Assembly: GCA_002325825.1 (NCBI GenBank)
Contig: DCSW01000081.1
Location: forward strand, 1 to 42,701
Origin: Collimonas sp. UBA1456
GTDB taxonomy: Bacteria > Pseudomonadota > Gammaproteobacteria > Burkholderiales > Burkholderiaceae_D
Length of the DNA stretch: 42,701 bases
Direction: 5' to 3'
Below are positions 1 through 9,036 of the stretch, piece after piece (the stretch's first letter is position 1; every line of letters begins with the position of its first letter). The notes beneath the pieces are model-generated. The model was not told the DNA's origin. It made no database searches and was given only the letters and a program-made list of their open reading frames with translations. The translations under genes were made by a program, and so were the position numbers.

Positions 1-612
1 ATTTGTTCAGATTCGGCATCGCCATGAAATCGAAGGTATTCAAACTCTTGATCACCGGAAACCGACGGTTGCGTCCGTTCGTTAGCGCTGACTGCACACG
101 CTCATAGCGTTGCAGCGCGCCGAACGAGCGGCTGATCCACAAGGTGACCACCAGTTCTACCGCTAGCGACAGGAACAACAGCAGCTCCCCCCCCCAACGC
201 AGAATGGTTCTTTCGCTTTGCGAAATCGCCGGCTACAATGTATTGTTGAAATTAATCACTGTCAGCATGACGATCATCTTGTCGATGATCGGGTGCGGCC
301 ACGTGTATGACGGTACGGCGTTCGTCATTGTCGGCATCTCGCGTGGAACGCAACCCCGTAATTACCTTTCGGCGGTCAGGTAGACATCGTTGCGACGCGA
401 GTAATCCTGGCCGCGTGCACGGCCGGTGGGATCGAATAGCACGACACCCTTAAGATCGGTAGCGTAGGTGCGGTAATCCCGCGTGGTTTTACGAAAGGCC
501 CAGATTTTTGCATTGACGTCGCAATGCCTATACTCGCGCACGCGGCTGGCAAAATTATCGTCGGCAGCCAGATCGGCAAATATATTGACGGTATCGACCA
601 GTGTGCCTTCAA
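1..612 (-). pseudogene. creC: creC-like sensor histidine kinase, degenerate 5' part, runs off the window
   Basis: Remnant of a membrane sensor kinase of the CreBC (BlrAB-like) type. Read on the minus strand, 612 down to about 370 gives EGTLVDTVNIFADL, AKIWAFRKTTRDYR and GQDYSRRNDVYLT, which match the CreC periplasmic sensor region as I remember it. After frameshifts come a stretch like the end of the sensor domain (PHPIIDKMIVMLTV, about 310-250), a membrane segment (GGELLLFLSLAVELVVTLWI) and a HAMP-like start (RSFGALQRYERV). The first about 35 residues, which would hold the first membrane helix, are missing because the reading runs directly into creB at about 612. The kinase core lies beyond position 1 and was not seen. 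At least two frameshifts make it non-functional. CreC identity is by motif memory. Confidence 0.72.
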
Positions 613-1119
613 TTTCAGCAGCAGATACTCATAGCGCGTCAGTTGCAGCGTCTGGCCTGCAAGCGGATGTGCATGCCGATTTGATCCGATTCAAGACCGG
701 CTAGCGCTGCCGCTACCCCCGCTTCTGGCGCGTGCTTCCCGGTGCTGCCGACCGGCGTGATCCAGGCGCTGCAGTACTAAGCGGATCCGGACCGCTAACT
801 CGCGTTGCGAGAACGGCTTTACCATGTAATCATCGGCGATGATTACGAGGCCGATCAATCGATCGATTTTACTACCGCACGTGCTCAAGAGAATGATCGG
901 CAGCAAGGAAAATCGCCGCAGTCCACGACAGACATCGAAACTTCCCATAGCCGTCGGGCCGACGCCCAACACCAGCAAATCAAATTGGCCGGAGCGGGCC
1001 TGCTGCAACACGTCTCTGCCTAGTAGTCAATGGCTGACCTGGGATCCTTAGCTAGAAAGTACATGGATCATGGTGTCGGCAATCGCGCTTTCGTCTTCAG
1101 CCAGCAGAACCGATAAAGA
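613..1119 (-). pseudogene. creB: creB-like OmpR-family response regulator, degenerate, C-terminus deleted
   Basis: Receiver domain of a two-component response regulator. From about 1119 downward it reads SVLLAEDESAIADTMIHVL (acidic pocket), then two stop codons, then FDLLVLGVGPTAMGSFDVCR, where the phospho-acceptor Asp of the usual LDVGLP has become Gly. LPIILLST and ADDYMVKPFSQRELAVRIR follow, with the conserved Lys. The winged-helix output domain survives only as GQTLQLTRYEYLLLK at about 660-616 in another frame, then passes straight into the creC sequence. A deletion has therefore removed the rest of the DNA-binding domain and the creC start. The lost phospho-acceptor, stops, frameshift and truncation mean no working product. 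It was the partner of the adjacent creC remnant. Confidence 0.8.
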
Positions 1120-1385
1120 CCCTGAAAATTACCCAACTCAGGCCAATCCGTGCAATATCGTCACTTGCGGTGGAAGTTGACCGCGAAGCATGTGATAACA
1201 GCGTTTCGCCATGCACCAACGTGTGCGCGATGAACGCCACCAGCGGCTTTTTCGAGGGCTGTCAGCGCACTATTGATGGAATCCACGTATGGAGCGCGCC
1301 AACGTGGGCGTGGAACAGAAGCGCCAGATATGGCGACTGATCCGGCACAGCGCCGGAGTACCCGATGAGCACGCTACGGCGGACC

Positions 1386-1640
1386 ATGAAGGTACTGGAA
1401 TGCTGCTGGTCGTCGTCCAACAACATCCTGTTTCTGGGCCGCGAGTAGACCGCAATGGTCGACAGCGGCTATCTGGCTCATGCGGCACAAGACTGTACGT
1501 TGTTGGCGTACGGCTTTTGCAAGGTTGGTCGTCGAATCTCCTGCTGAATACGCATCTGCATTCCGATCACTGCCGCGGCAACACTGCCCTGCAGCAAGCC
1601 TATCGCGGCAGCGCCACTTGGCGGGGCCTAAATCAGAGGA
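1386..1640 (+). pseudogene. metallo-beta-lactamase-fold hydrolase remnant (N-terminal part)
   Basis: N-terminal third of an MBL-fold metallohydrolase. From an ATG at 1386 the frame reads CWSSSNNILFLGRE, meets a TAG at 1446, resumes at 1455 with MVDSGYLAHAAQDCTLL, and after a frameshift near 1520 continues as NTHLHSDHCRGNTALQQAY. HLHSDH is the HxHxDH zinc-binding motif of the superfamily, and the VDSGY strand and the SNNILF start are at the expected spacing. The sequence stops resembling the family after about 1620, so the C-terminal metal ligands are gone. With a stop, a frameshift and a 3' truncation it cannot make an enzyme. The substrate cannot be inferred. Confidence 0.7.
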
Positions 1641-1738
1641 GCAAAGCGGTCTCAAGGGACAAAATCTAGCATGACCGTACTTTTATTTCTGCCTTCGTCC
1701 TATACTCGTTTTCTATATTTCCAATTCAAGAGGTCTTT

Positions 1739-2550
1739 ATGGAACTTGTCAGTAGCATTGTAAAACTTGCGCCTTCCCGTGATCGGTGCGTCGATGTTCA
1801 TCGCCAGCGGCCCGACGCGGCGTTGGTGACGGCGCAGTACAAGGTCGGCATCGACGGATCTTTTTCGGCACTGAATGCCATCCGACCGAACTGTTGGAGG
1901 TCTGGCTGAGCGATCTGAAAGTCGAATTGGCGGCCTATAAGGCTAAGTATCCTCTTATGCAAGGATCGGATCAATCCCGGTCAACCAGATCGTCCATCAA
2001 TCGAACGGCAGCCTAGGGCACGATGATGCAGGAAATGATTGCGATCCACAGCTACGGCGGCATCGTATTGAACGATGTGATTTCGATCTATCATGCATAG
2101 AAAGCGCTGGTGGGCGAGGTGCGCAGATTTTTCAAGGGGCCGATTGCGTTGTCTGGCGCGATTGCCACCGGCGATACGATTCTGGTGGCGCAGGCGATGG
2201 GCGCTGATTTCGCCTACATCAGTTCGCGCTGGTTGGCAACCAAGAAGGCGCATGTCGACGACGTCTATCGTCAAGTAATTCTCGAATCGACTGCCGCCGA
2301 TGCTGCCTACACCAACCTGTTCACCAGCATGCACTGCACTATCTGAAAAAATCCATCGTCAATCCCAGCCTCGATCCGGACAATTTACCGAAAGGCGATA
2401 AATCGAAGATGAATTTCGGTTCCAGCGTCACCGACGCCAAAGTCTGGCGCGCCGGTCATGGCGATGGGTTGATGAATAATGTACCGAGCGTGGCGCAGAT
2501 AGTGGATCGCCTGCAGACTGAATATCAGGCGACACGCAAGCCTCTTATCA
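1739..2550 (+). pseudogene. nitronate monooxygenase (2-nitropropane dioxygenase) family, degenerate
   Basis: Remnant of an FMN-dependent nitronate monooxygenase, a TIM-barrel enzyme that oxidises alkyl nitronates. It starts as MELVSSIVKL and shifts frame to LPVIGASMFIAS. It then goes through NQIVHQSN, YGGIVLNDV and GEVRRFFKGPIALSGAIATG to QAMGADFAYISSRWLATKKA and DAAYTNLFTSMH, and ends near SLDPDNLPKGDKSKMNFGS and GLMNNVPSVAQIVDRLQTEY. The last part corresponds to the family C-terminus. Several frameshifts and stops are visible (TAG at 2098, TGA at 2344). The reading jumps from an AEKAL-like element to GEVRRFF at about 2110, so the glycine-rich FMN phosphate-binding loop expected there is deleted. 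The remnant keeps the order of a normal gene of about 320 codons. Confidence 0.82.
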
Positions 2551-2598
2551 TTGTAACAAGTCGTGAGTCGTTGCATGGGACCGCGTTGATTCCGCGGC

Positions 2599-3330
2599 TC
2601 AGACCGGTTTGTCGACGCGGGAAACGTGAAGCCAGTCCGATACTATCCGCAGCAATTCCTCAGGCTTTTCAAGTGGCGTCATATGCCCGCAATTCTCGAT
2701 TAACACCATCTGCGCCGCCGCAATCTGAGCTTGCATCTGCTGCGCTTCGGCAATACTGCTCAATTGATCGTTACGGCTGGCGACGATCAGCGTCGGACAA
2801 TGAATTTTTTGCAATTCGGTGTAACCGTTGCTGCGCAGGGCCGACAACTGGCGGATGAAAACTTCTTTTCCGTTACGTAGTGCCATCGCCTGTAGACGAT
2901 CCAACAATATCCGGTCATTGGCGCGATCGGGATGAACCGAGGACGCCAGTGCACGCCTGGTCAGACCCTTGAACGGCACCTGCCGTGCCAGTTCCAGATG
3001 CATCCGACTGCCAGCGATTTGGCGCGTGTCTTGCTGGCTTGCCGAGGTGTTCAGCAAGGCCAACGCGATAACTCGCTGCGGCTCCTGTTGCATGATCGCC
3101 TGGGCGACATAGCCACCCATCGAGAAGCCGATCAGGACGAAACTCTCAGGCGCTTGTTGCAGCACGCGCGCCGCCATCGCGCTGATCGTATCGTCCTGGC
3201 CGAGATCGGCGAAATGCAGCCGACCCATATGTTCCAGGCCGTCCCGCATATCGTCCCACAGAGTCTGATCCAGCATGAAGCCAGGTAGTAGCAACAGTTC
3301 TGGCAAATTGGCGTGCGCGTCCATCTTCAT
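2599..3330 (-). CDS. alpha/beta-fold hydrolase
   Basis: Complete 243-residue single-domain alpha/beta hydrolase, probably cytoplasmic, with no signal peptide. An oxyanion-type LPGFMLDQTLW segment lies near residues 15-25. The nucleophile elbow GFSMGG puts the catalytic Ser at 70. Asp188 in SRNDQL and His216 in CGHMTPLEKPEE complete the triad at the usual spacing. The short cap between residues 100 and 165 is helical and polar, as in small esterases, pimeloyl-ACP esterase-like and 3-oxoadipate enol-lactonase-like proteins. The ATG at 3330 was chosen because it is the longest sensible start; a second ATG lies at codon 3. The substrate is unknown. It stands between the decayed nitronate monooxygenase and an MFS permease and shows no damage itself. 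Confidence 0.85.
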   Translation of the reverse strand: MKMDAHANLPELLLLPGFMLDQTLWDDMRDGLEHMGRLHFADLGQDDTISAMAARVLQQAPESFVLIGFSMGGYVAQAIMQQEPQRVIALALLNTSASQQDTRQIAGSRMHLELARQVPFKGLTRRALASSVHPDRANDRILLDRLQAMALRNGKEVFIRQLSALRSNGYTELQKIHCPTLIVASRNDQLSSIAEAQQMQAQIAAAQMVLIENCGHMTPLEKPEELLRIVSDWLHVSRVDKPV

Positions 3331-3532
3331 GATGTGAAGATCCGTCCGTGTGCGACCAGCAGATCATGCTTCGGCGTGATCAAATTGGCGATTGAGCCGC
3401 CATCGATCGGTTGATTGGGCTCGTTCGGTTTCATCCTGCACAGCAGCGCAGAGAAAAATTCGGCAGGCCTCATATGTATTGCATGCTGAAGATGGGCGTA
3501 AAACGCAAACTGGTATTTTAACAAAATGCTCT

Positions 3533-4684
3533 TTACTCCAGCCATCTGGCGCGTCCCGCCGCCACGGCCACCGCGATGCACAGCACGATGACCAGTGTTA
3601 ACGCCGCATGCAGACCGAAGCCATGCGCCAGAAAGCCGATCATCGGCGGGCCGACTAGGCCCCCTGTATAACCCATCGTAGTGACGCCAGCCAGAGCCGT
3701 CGGGCCGTGGCGGCCAGCGGCGCTGAAAATGAATGGGAAAATCGTGGCGACACCGATGCCGGTCAGTGCGAAACTAGCAATCGCCAGCGGTATCTGGTCC
3801 ACCATCAGTGTCAGCGCCATGCCGACGCCGGCCAGCAACGCACCGCCGGTGACGACGCGCCGCGCGCCGAAGGATTCCTTAAGACGATCACCGACAATAC
3901 GGGTCAACAGCATCATTCCAGAAAAAAAAGCAAAGGCCAATGGCGCTACGCCGTCGCTGGCGAGTAATTGGTCTTTCATGTAGACGCCGCTCCAATCAGC
4001 GACCGAACCTTCGACGATGGCGCCGCCAAACGCCACCACGCCGAGTGCGATCAGCGGACCGTGCGGCAGCGCGAAATGCTTTTTCCCGGCGATATACTGT
4101 GGGCGGTCATTCGGCAACGCCAGATAGCAGAGTCGTAACGGTATCGCAAACAATATTGCGGCGATGCTGAAATGCAGCAGCAGCCCGATGTCAAACCCTG
4201 CTACGGCGCTGCCGAGCAACGCGCCGGACAGTGTGCCAACGCAAAACCATGAATGCAGCAGGGACATGATCGAGCGCGCGGCGGCTTTTTCGACAGCAGC
4301 GCCGAGAGCGTTGATTGCAACATTGAAACAGCTGGAGCAGGCACCCAGGCTGACCATCACCATCATCAGCAGCGGCAGGTTCGGCGCCAGCGCGAGGCAC
4401 GGCATGGTGAGCAACAGCGCGACGCCGGCATACCAACTGCTGCGACGCGCGCCGTAATGGCCGAGCAGCCACGCCGCAATCGGAAACGAGCCGACCGCGC
4501 CGATGCCGCCGCCCAGCAACACCAGGCTGAGGCTAGCCGGTTCCAGTTGCAACAGATCGCGGATCGCCGGGATACGCGCGGCCCAACTAGCGTATATCAC
4601 ACCTAGAAACAGGAAAAGTACAGGCAGCGCGGCCCGCTGCATGCGAGTGCCAGCAGGCACGGGTAACGCGATCAATTCGGACAT
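3533..4684 (-). CDS. MFS permease (YbjJ-like)
   Basis: 383-residue major facilitator superfamily transporter of the inner membrane. About twelve hydrophobic segments are visible, with a basic loop after helix 2 (LLGHYGARRSSW, near residues 75-85) in the place of the MFS signature. A central polar loop (LPNDRPQYIAGKKH, near 190-205) separates the two six-helix halves. The N-terminal WAARIPAIRDLL, SLLHSWFCVGTLSGALLGS and GSVADWSGVYMKD stretches resemble the YbjJ/fucose-permease-like subgroup often annotated as a sugar or drug MFS. Substrate and direction of transport cannot be read from the sequence. It lies about 200 bases upstream of the hydrolase on the same strand and 100 bases downstream of hisC, so co-transcription is possible. 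No frameshift or stop was seen. Confidence 0.85.
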   Translation of the reverse strand: MSELIALPVPAGTRMQRAALPVLFLFLGVIYASWAARIPAIRDLLQLEPASLSLVLLGGGIGAVGSFPIAAWLLGHYGARRSSWYAGVALLLTMPCLALAPNLPLLMMVMVSLGACSSCFNVAINALGAAVEKAAARSIMSLLHSWFCVGTLSGALLGSAVAGFDIGLLLHFSIAAILFAIPLRLCYLALPNDRPQYIAGKKHFALPHGPLIALGVVAFGGAIVEGSVADWSGVYMKDQLLASDGVAPLAFAFFSGMMLLTRIVGDRLKESFGARRVVTGGALLAGVGMALTLMVDQIPLAIASFALTGIGVATIFPFIFSAAGRHGPTALAGVTTMGYTGGLVGPPMIGFLAHGFGLHAALTLVIVLCIAVAVAAGRARWLE

Positions 4685-4783
4685 GGGTTAGAGAGATGTG
4701 GGTTGGCTAGGCCAGATAACACAAAAATACGACCGGCGATACGGCATTGCCGCTCGTCGCATCGGCGTCGATTGCGGCAGAAA

Positions 4784-5872
4784 TCAGAAGTCTGCTGGCA
4801 TTTCCTGCAAGTGGCTCTGCAATGCATCCAGCAAGGTCTGGCAAGCTTTATCGGTGCCGATCGTGATACGCAGGAACTGGGCAATCCGGGCGTTGGTGAA
4901 ATGCCGCACGATGATGCCATCGCCGCGCAGGCGCGCCGCCAGTTTGGCAGCGTCATAGTTCGGATGGCGCACAAACACGAAGTTGGCGGCTGACGGCAAC
5001 ACGTCGAAACCCTTCATCGCGAGTCTGGCCGCCAACTGGCGGCGGCTCGATATCACCGCCTGACGGGTTTTCTCAAAATGTTGCTGGTCCTTGATCGAGG
5101 CTGTGGCACCGACGATTGCCAGGCGATCCAGCGGATAAGAATTAAAGCTGCTCTTGATCCGCTCCAGTGCAGTGATCAGATCTGGATGGCCGATCGCAAA
5201 ACCGACCCGCAAGCCGGCAAGCGAACGCGACTTCGAAAGCGTGTGCACTACCAGCAGGTTAGGATAACTCGCTACCAGCGGGATTACACTATCGCCGCCG
5301 AAGTCAACGTAAGCTTCATCGACGATCACCACGCTGTCGGGATTGCTGGCTATCAGTCGTTCCACTTCAGCCAGCGGCAGCAAACAGCCTGTCGGCGCGT
5401 TGGGATTTGGAAAAATGATGCCACCGTTGGCGACACCGAGGTAATCGTCGACCCGGATGCTGAAGTCTTCTGCCAGCGCAATCGCCCGATATGCGATCTG
5501 ATACAGACAGCAGTAGGTCGTATAAAAACTGTACGTGATATCCGGGAACAGAATCGGCTTTTGATGTTGCAGCAGCGCCTGGAACGCATGTGCTAGCACT
5601 TCGTCGGAACCGTTTCCGACAAATACATGGGCCGGGGTGATGCCGTACCCGGCGTTCTGCCCGGCAATCGCCAGTTTCAACGGCTCTGCATCCGGATTCG
5701 GATATAGACGCAGGTTGTCGTTGACTTCGGCGGCGATGGCGGCTAGCGCCAGCGGCGACGGACCGTATGGATTTTCATTGGTGTTGAGTTTGACCAGATC
5801 TCTCAGATTAGGCTGTTCGCCCGGAATGTAGGGCGTCAGGTGGCTGACGATCGTGCTCCAGAATTTGCTCAT
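4784..5872 (-). CDS. hisC: histidinol-phosphate aminotransferase
   Basis: PLP-dependent fold-type I aminotransferase that converts imidazole-acetol phosphate plus glutamate to histidinol phosphate in histidine synthesis. I chose the ATG at 5872 (362 residues, MSKFWSTIVS); an in-frame ATG 20 codons upstream would add a tail with no family likeness. Visible motifs are KLNTNENPYGPSP near the N-terminus, FVGNGSDEVL (cofactor phosphate side), NPNAPTG, VDEAYVDF with the cofactor-pairing Asp, and HTLSKSRSLAGLRVG with the Schiff-base Lys at residue 214. The C-terminal domain has NFVFVRH and the expected GIIVRHF and LRITIGT segments. The length is normal for HisC. It stands apart from a his operon. 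A gene of this type can also serve in aromatic or biosynthetic transamination, so hisC is the family-level call. Confidence 0.93.
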   Translation of the reverse strand: MSKFWSTIVSHLTPYIPGEQPNLRDLVKLNTNENPYGPSPLALAAIAAEVNDNLRLYPNPDAEPLKLAIAGQNAGYGITPAHVFVGNGSDEVLAHAFQALLQHQKPILFPDITYSFYTTYCCLYQIAYRAIALAEDFSIRVDDYLGVANGGIIFPNPNAPTGCLLPLAEVERLIASNPDSVVIVDEAYVDFGGDSVIPLVASYPNLLVVHTLSKSRSLAGLRVGFAIGHPDLITALERIKSSFNSYPLDRLAIVGATASIKDQQHFEKTRQAVISSRRQLAARLAMKGFDVLPSAANFVFVRHPNYDAAKLAARLRGDGIIVRHFTNARIAQFLRITIGTDKACQTLLDALQSHLQEMPADF

Positions 5873-6533
5873 GGAAATGTCGCTAAAGAGATTAAGTGAA
5901 GGCTGGTTACGGCGCTGGAAACGCGGCAGCAACAGGCGAATAACTCATATGGTAGCAAACCCAGCGCGGTCTGACTGTGAATGCTGCTGTTGTTATGCTG
6001 ATACGCTGCTAGCGTCGAAAAAACCGGGGCCGACGTTCGCCAATAACTGGGTGGCGCTGCAAACTAGAACATCTTCCGGACCACGGAAAACATTATTTTT
6101 GCTTTTTCTTTCTTATGTACCTGCAGGTACATAAGACTACAGGCCAGGATTGATACACTTTTAATGCGTCATTCGCGACCGTTCCAAGTGCGCTGCCCGG
6201 CACATTAGTCATACAGCATTCATATATCCGCCATCAAAACATGAACCCTGGAAAGAAAAGGACTCCCTAGATAGAGAACCGATCAGCTTCATATGTCACT
6301 TATAAGAAAAAATTATGAGCGATTATAACATTCGACATCCGTTACTCTTTTCATCTTCGTCCATGTCAATACGCAAAGCGGCATACTTACCACGATCCAA
6401 ATGGTAAAATGCGGATTCATTTGTTATTTCTCTATTTTACTATAGATAAGCAACAGTGACCAACAATTGCTTCTTGGTAAGTTTTAGCCATCCGAACTTA
6501 TCTTTACTCACCTCTATATTCGTAATCACTATT
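5873..6533. other. 660-base stretch without a gene between hisC and purB
   Basis: This divergent intergenic region is much longer than the others here and has no convincing coding signal on either strand; stops are frequent in all frames. It becomes AT-rich toward purB and must hold the hisC and purB promoters. The notable structure is a 24-base perfect palindrome at 6112-6135, listed separately. No remnant of a known gene could be recognised; a decayed gene beyond recognition is possible, given the neighbourhood. Confidence 0.5.
6112..6135. promoter_or_regulatory. 24-base perfect palindrome, possible operator
   Basis: The left arm CTTATGTACCTG is followed directly by its exact reverse complement, with no spacer. 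Neither strand has a T-run after the dyad (the T-rich tract lies before it on the plus strand), so it does not look like an intrinsic terminator. It sits 240 bases upstream of hisC and 400 bases upstream of purB. A binding site for a dimeric repressor is the simplest reading; which protein binds is unknown. Confidence 0.45.
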
Positions 6534-7901
6534 ATGTCCCTTTTCACGCTTTCCGCCTTGTCCCCGCTGGATGGCCGCTATGCAGCCAAAACCGACAAAC
6601 TGCGTCCAATTCTCTCCGAAGCGGGTTTCATACACCATCGGGTCAAGGTTGAAATTGCTTGGTTGCAAGCCCTGTCGCAGGCAGGCTTCGCCGAAATTAA
6701 GCCGTTCTCTGCCAGCGCCACCGCGTTGCTCGACAAACTGGACAGCGATTTCAGCGAAACCGATGCAGAGCGTATCAAGGCCATCGAAGCGGTCACCAAC
6801 CATGACGTTAAAGCAGTCGAGTACTGGCTGAAAGAGAAAGTCAAGGATGTGCCGGAACTGGTCGCAGCGTCGGAGTTCATTCACTTCGCCTGCACTTCGG
6901 AAGATATCAATAACACCTCGCACGGCATGATGCTGAAAGCCACGCGCGACACAGTGCTGCTTCCGGCTTTGCAGCAAGTAATCGACAAGCTGACCGAGCT
7001 GGCGCACAGCAACGCCGACCTGCCAATGATGTCGCGCACCCACGGCCAACCGGCCAGCCCGACTACGCTCGGCAAGGAAATCGCCAACGTCGTGGCACGC
7101 CTGCGGCGTGCGACCAAGCGTATCGCCGCCATCGACATCCTCGGCAAGATGAACGGCGCAGTGGGTAATTACAACGCTCACTTGTCGGCTTACCCGAGCT
7201 TCGACTGGGAAACTTTCTCCAAGAATGTCATCGAGCAACGCCTTGGCCTGGTCTTCAATCCATACACGATCCAGATCGAGCCGCACGACTACATGGCCGA
7301 ACTATTCGATGCGATTAGCCGCAGCAACACCATCCTGCTGGATTTGAACCGCGACATCTGGGGTTACATCTCGTTGGGTTATTTCAAGCAATGCACCAAG
7401 GCCGGTGAAATCGGTTCGTCGACCATGCCGCACAAAGTCAACCCAATCGACTTTGAGAACTCGGAAGGTAACCTAGGCATGGCCAACGCGGTCCTCAAGC
7501 ACATGTCGGAAAAACTACCACTGTCGCGCTGGCAACGCGACTTGACCGATTCGACCGTGCTGCGCAATGTCGGCGTCGGCCTAGGCTACGCGATCTTGGC
7601 TTACGACAGCTGTCTGCGGGGCTTGAACAAACTAGAAGTCAATCCAGACCGCCTGAGTGAAGATCTGGATGCGACCTGGGAAGTGTTGGCCGAGCCGACG
7701 CAGACTGTCATGCGCCGCTACGGCATTGAAAATCCGTACGAGCAATTGAAAGAGCTGACCCGTGGCAAGGGCATCTCCAAGGATGCGCTACGCGAGTTCA
7801 TCCTCAAGCTGGAGATTCCACAGGAAGCCAAGGACCACTTACTGGCGATGACGCCATCCAACTATATCGGACAGGCAGCGGCGCTAGCGAAAAAAATCTA
7901 A
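6534..7901 (+). CDS. purB: adenylosuccinate lyase
   Basis: Cytoplasmic homotetrameric lyase of the fumarase/aspartase superfamily. It removes fumarate from SAICAR and from adenylosuccinate in purine synthesis. The ATG at 6534 gives 455 residues beginning MSLFTLSALSPLDGRY, the usual length and start of the proteobacterial enzyme; an upstream in-frame ATG adds 26 hydrophobic residues with no family likeness. The three family regions are present: TSEDINNTSHG, MSRTHGQPASPTTLGKE with the catalytic His, and the flexible signature loop GSSTMPHKVNPIDFENSEGN with the catalytic Ser. The C-terminus LAAALAKKI is intact. It is monocistronic: a long leader precedes it and a bidirectional terminator follows. 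No damage was seen. Confidence 0.96.
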   Translation: MSLFTLSALSPLDGRYAAKTDKLRPILSEAGFIHHRVKVEIAWLQALSQAGFAEIKPFSASATALLDKLDSDFSETDAERIKAIEAVTNHDVKAVEYWLKEKVKDVPELVAASEFIHFACTSEDINNTSHGMMLKATRDTVLLPALQQVIDKLTELAHSNADLPMMSRTHGQPASPTTLGKEIANVVARLRRATKRIAAIDILGKMNGAVGNYNAHLSAYPSFDWETFSKNVIEQRLGLVFNPYTIQIEPHDYMAELFDAISRSNTILLDLNRDIWGYISLGYFKQCTKAGEIGSSTMPHKVNPIDFENSEGNLGMANAVLKHMSEKLPLSRWQRDLTDSTVLRNVGVGLGYAILAYDSCLRGLNKLEVNPDRLSEDLDATWEVLAEPTQTVMRRYGIENPYEQLKELTRGKGISKDALREFILKLEIPQEAKDHLLAMTPSNYIGQAAALAKKI

Positions 7902-7965
7902 ATAATCTTGATGGGAAATTGATATAAAACGTTTTGTCACCAGTGCTCAACCTACGTTTACAGGA

Positions 7966-7998
7966 AATAAAAAACCAGCCAGAAGGCTGATTTTTTAT
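7966..7998. terminator. bidirectional intrinsic terminator between purB and secF
   Basis: Stem CAGCC (7976-7980), loop AGAA, stem GGCTG (7985-7989), flanked by an A-rich tract on the left and a T-tract on the right (7991-7996). The flanking A and T runs also pair, so it works for either strand. It is placed exactly between the converging ends of purB and secF. Confidence 0.85.
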
Positions 7999-8030
7999 TG
8001 TTCAGATGCCATAGCAGTTTGGAGAAACCG

Positions 8031-8975
8031 TCAAACTACGGCGCCATCTGTTTCATCTTTTCCTTTGATTGGCTTAATCATGTCTTCGCGCTTGACGCCG
8101 AGCCACATCGCTACCGCAGCGGCAACGAACACCGAAGAATAGATACCGAACAGAATACCGATGGTCAGCGCCAGTGCAAAATAATGCAACGCGGAGCCGC
8201 CAAAGACAAACATCGATAACACCATAATTTCGGTACTGCCGTGGGTGATGATGGTACGCGAGATGGTGCTAGTAATTGCATGGTTCATCACATCTGGCAC
8301 CGCCAGTTTGCCGAAGCGACGATCGCGGAAGATTTCGCGCACGCGGTCGAACACTACCACCGATTCATTCACCGAATAGCCGAGCACTGCTAGGATCGCC
8401 GCCAGCACGGTCAACGAAAACTCCCATTGGAAGAATGCGAAGAAGCCGAGAATAATAATTACGTCATGTAAGTTGGCGATAATCGCTGCTACCGCGTACT
8501 TCCATTCGAAGCGGATCGCCACGTAGATCATGATACCGATCACCACGAACAGCAGCGCCATCAACCCGTCTTGTGCCAGCTCGTCGCCAACCTGCGGCCC
8601 GACGAATTCGGTGCGCTTCAACTCGACATCGGCATGCTGTTGCTTCAACGCCGCCAACACGGTCGCGCTTTGCTGACCGGGGTTAACACCTTTTTGAGCA
8701 GGTAGGCGAATCATTACGTCCTTCGCGGTGCCAAAATTGGTTACCTGGCTATCGGTATAACCGAGGCCTTCGACGGTATTGCGGATGTCGTCGATATTCG
8801 ACGGTTTGGCATACGCCACTTCGATCACCGTGCCGCCGGTAAATTCAATCGACAGATGCAGGCCTTTCGAGAACAGAAAGAACACTGCAGCCACGAACGT
8901 AAGCACCGAAATTACATTGAAAATCAATGCATGGAGCATGAACGGAATATCTTTTTTGATCCGGAAAAGTTCCAT
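8031..8975 (-). CDS. secF: protein translocase subunit SecF
   Basis: Inner-membrane partner of SecD. The two form a proton-motive-force-driven complex that helps SecYEG complete protein export. 314 residues from the ATG at 8975, which has AGGA five bases upstream; a GTG one codon earlier is too close to that site. The first membrane segment (about residues 15-35) is followed by the SecF signature SIEFTGGTVIEV and a periplasmic domain to about 130. Five more helices follow, with VIGIMIYVAIRFEWKYA, the NESVVVFDRVRE motif and the TISRTIITHGSTE segment. The C-terminus after the last helix is short and basic. It is the last gene of the yajC-secD-secF set, 107 bases after secD, and ends at the purB-facing terminator. 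Confidence 0.95.
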   Translation of the reverse strand: MELFRIKKDIPFMLHALIFNVISVLTFVAAVFFLFSKGLHLSIEFTGGTVIEVAYAKPSNIDDIRNTVEGLGYTDSQVTNFGTAKDVMIRLPAQKGVNPGQQSATVLAALKQQHADVELKRTEFVGPQVGDELAQDGLMALLFVVIGIMIYVAIRFEWKYAVAAIIANLHDVIIILGFFAFFQWEFSLTVLAAILAVLGYSVNESVVVFDRVREIFRDRRFGKLAVPDVMNHAITSTISRTIITHGSTEIMVLSMFVFGGSALHYFALALTIGILFGIYSSVFVAAAVAMWLGVKREDMIKPIKGKDETDGAVV

Positions 8976-9036
8976 CACATTCCTTTTAGTTCACTTTGGC
9001 CGCCACGTAAAACAACCTCAAATAACTTCTATCGCA

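Noticed and set aside
3331..3532. Possible small gene between the hydrolase and the MFS permease (minus strand)
   Set aside because: An open frame reads on from the permease end but has no clear ribosome site or likeness; kept as spacer.
6504..7286. 260-codon open frame on the minus strand opposite purB
   Set aside because: Shadow frame of the GC-rich purB codons; no family likeness, no ribosome site, rich in Arg, Gln and His as antisense frames are.
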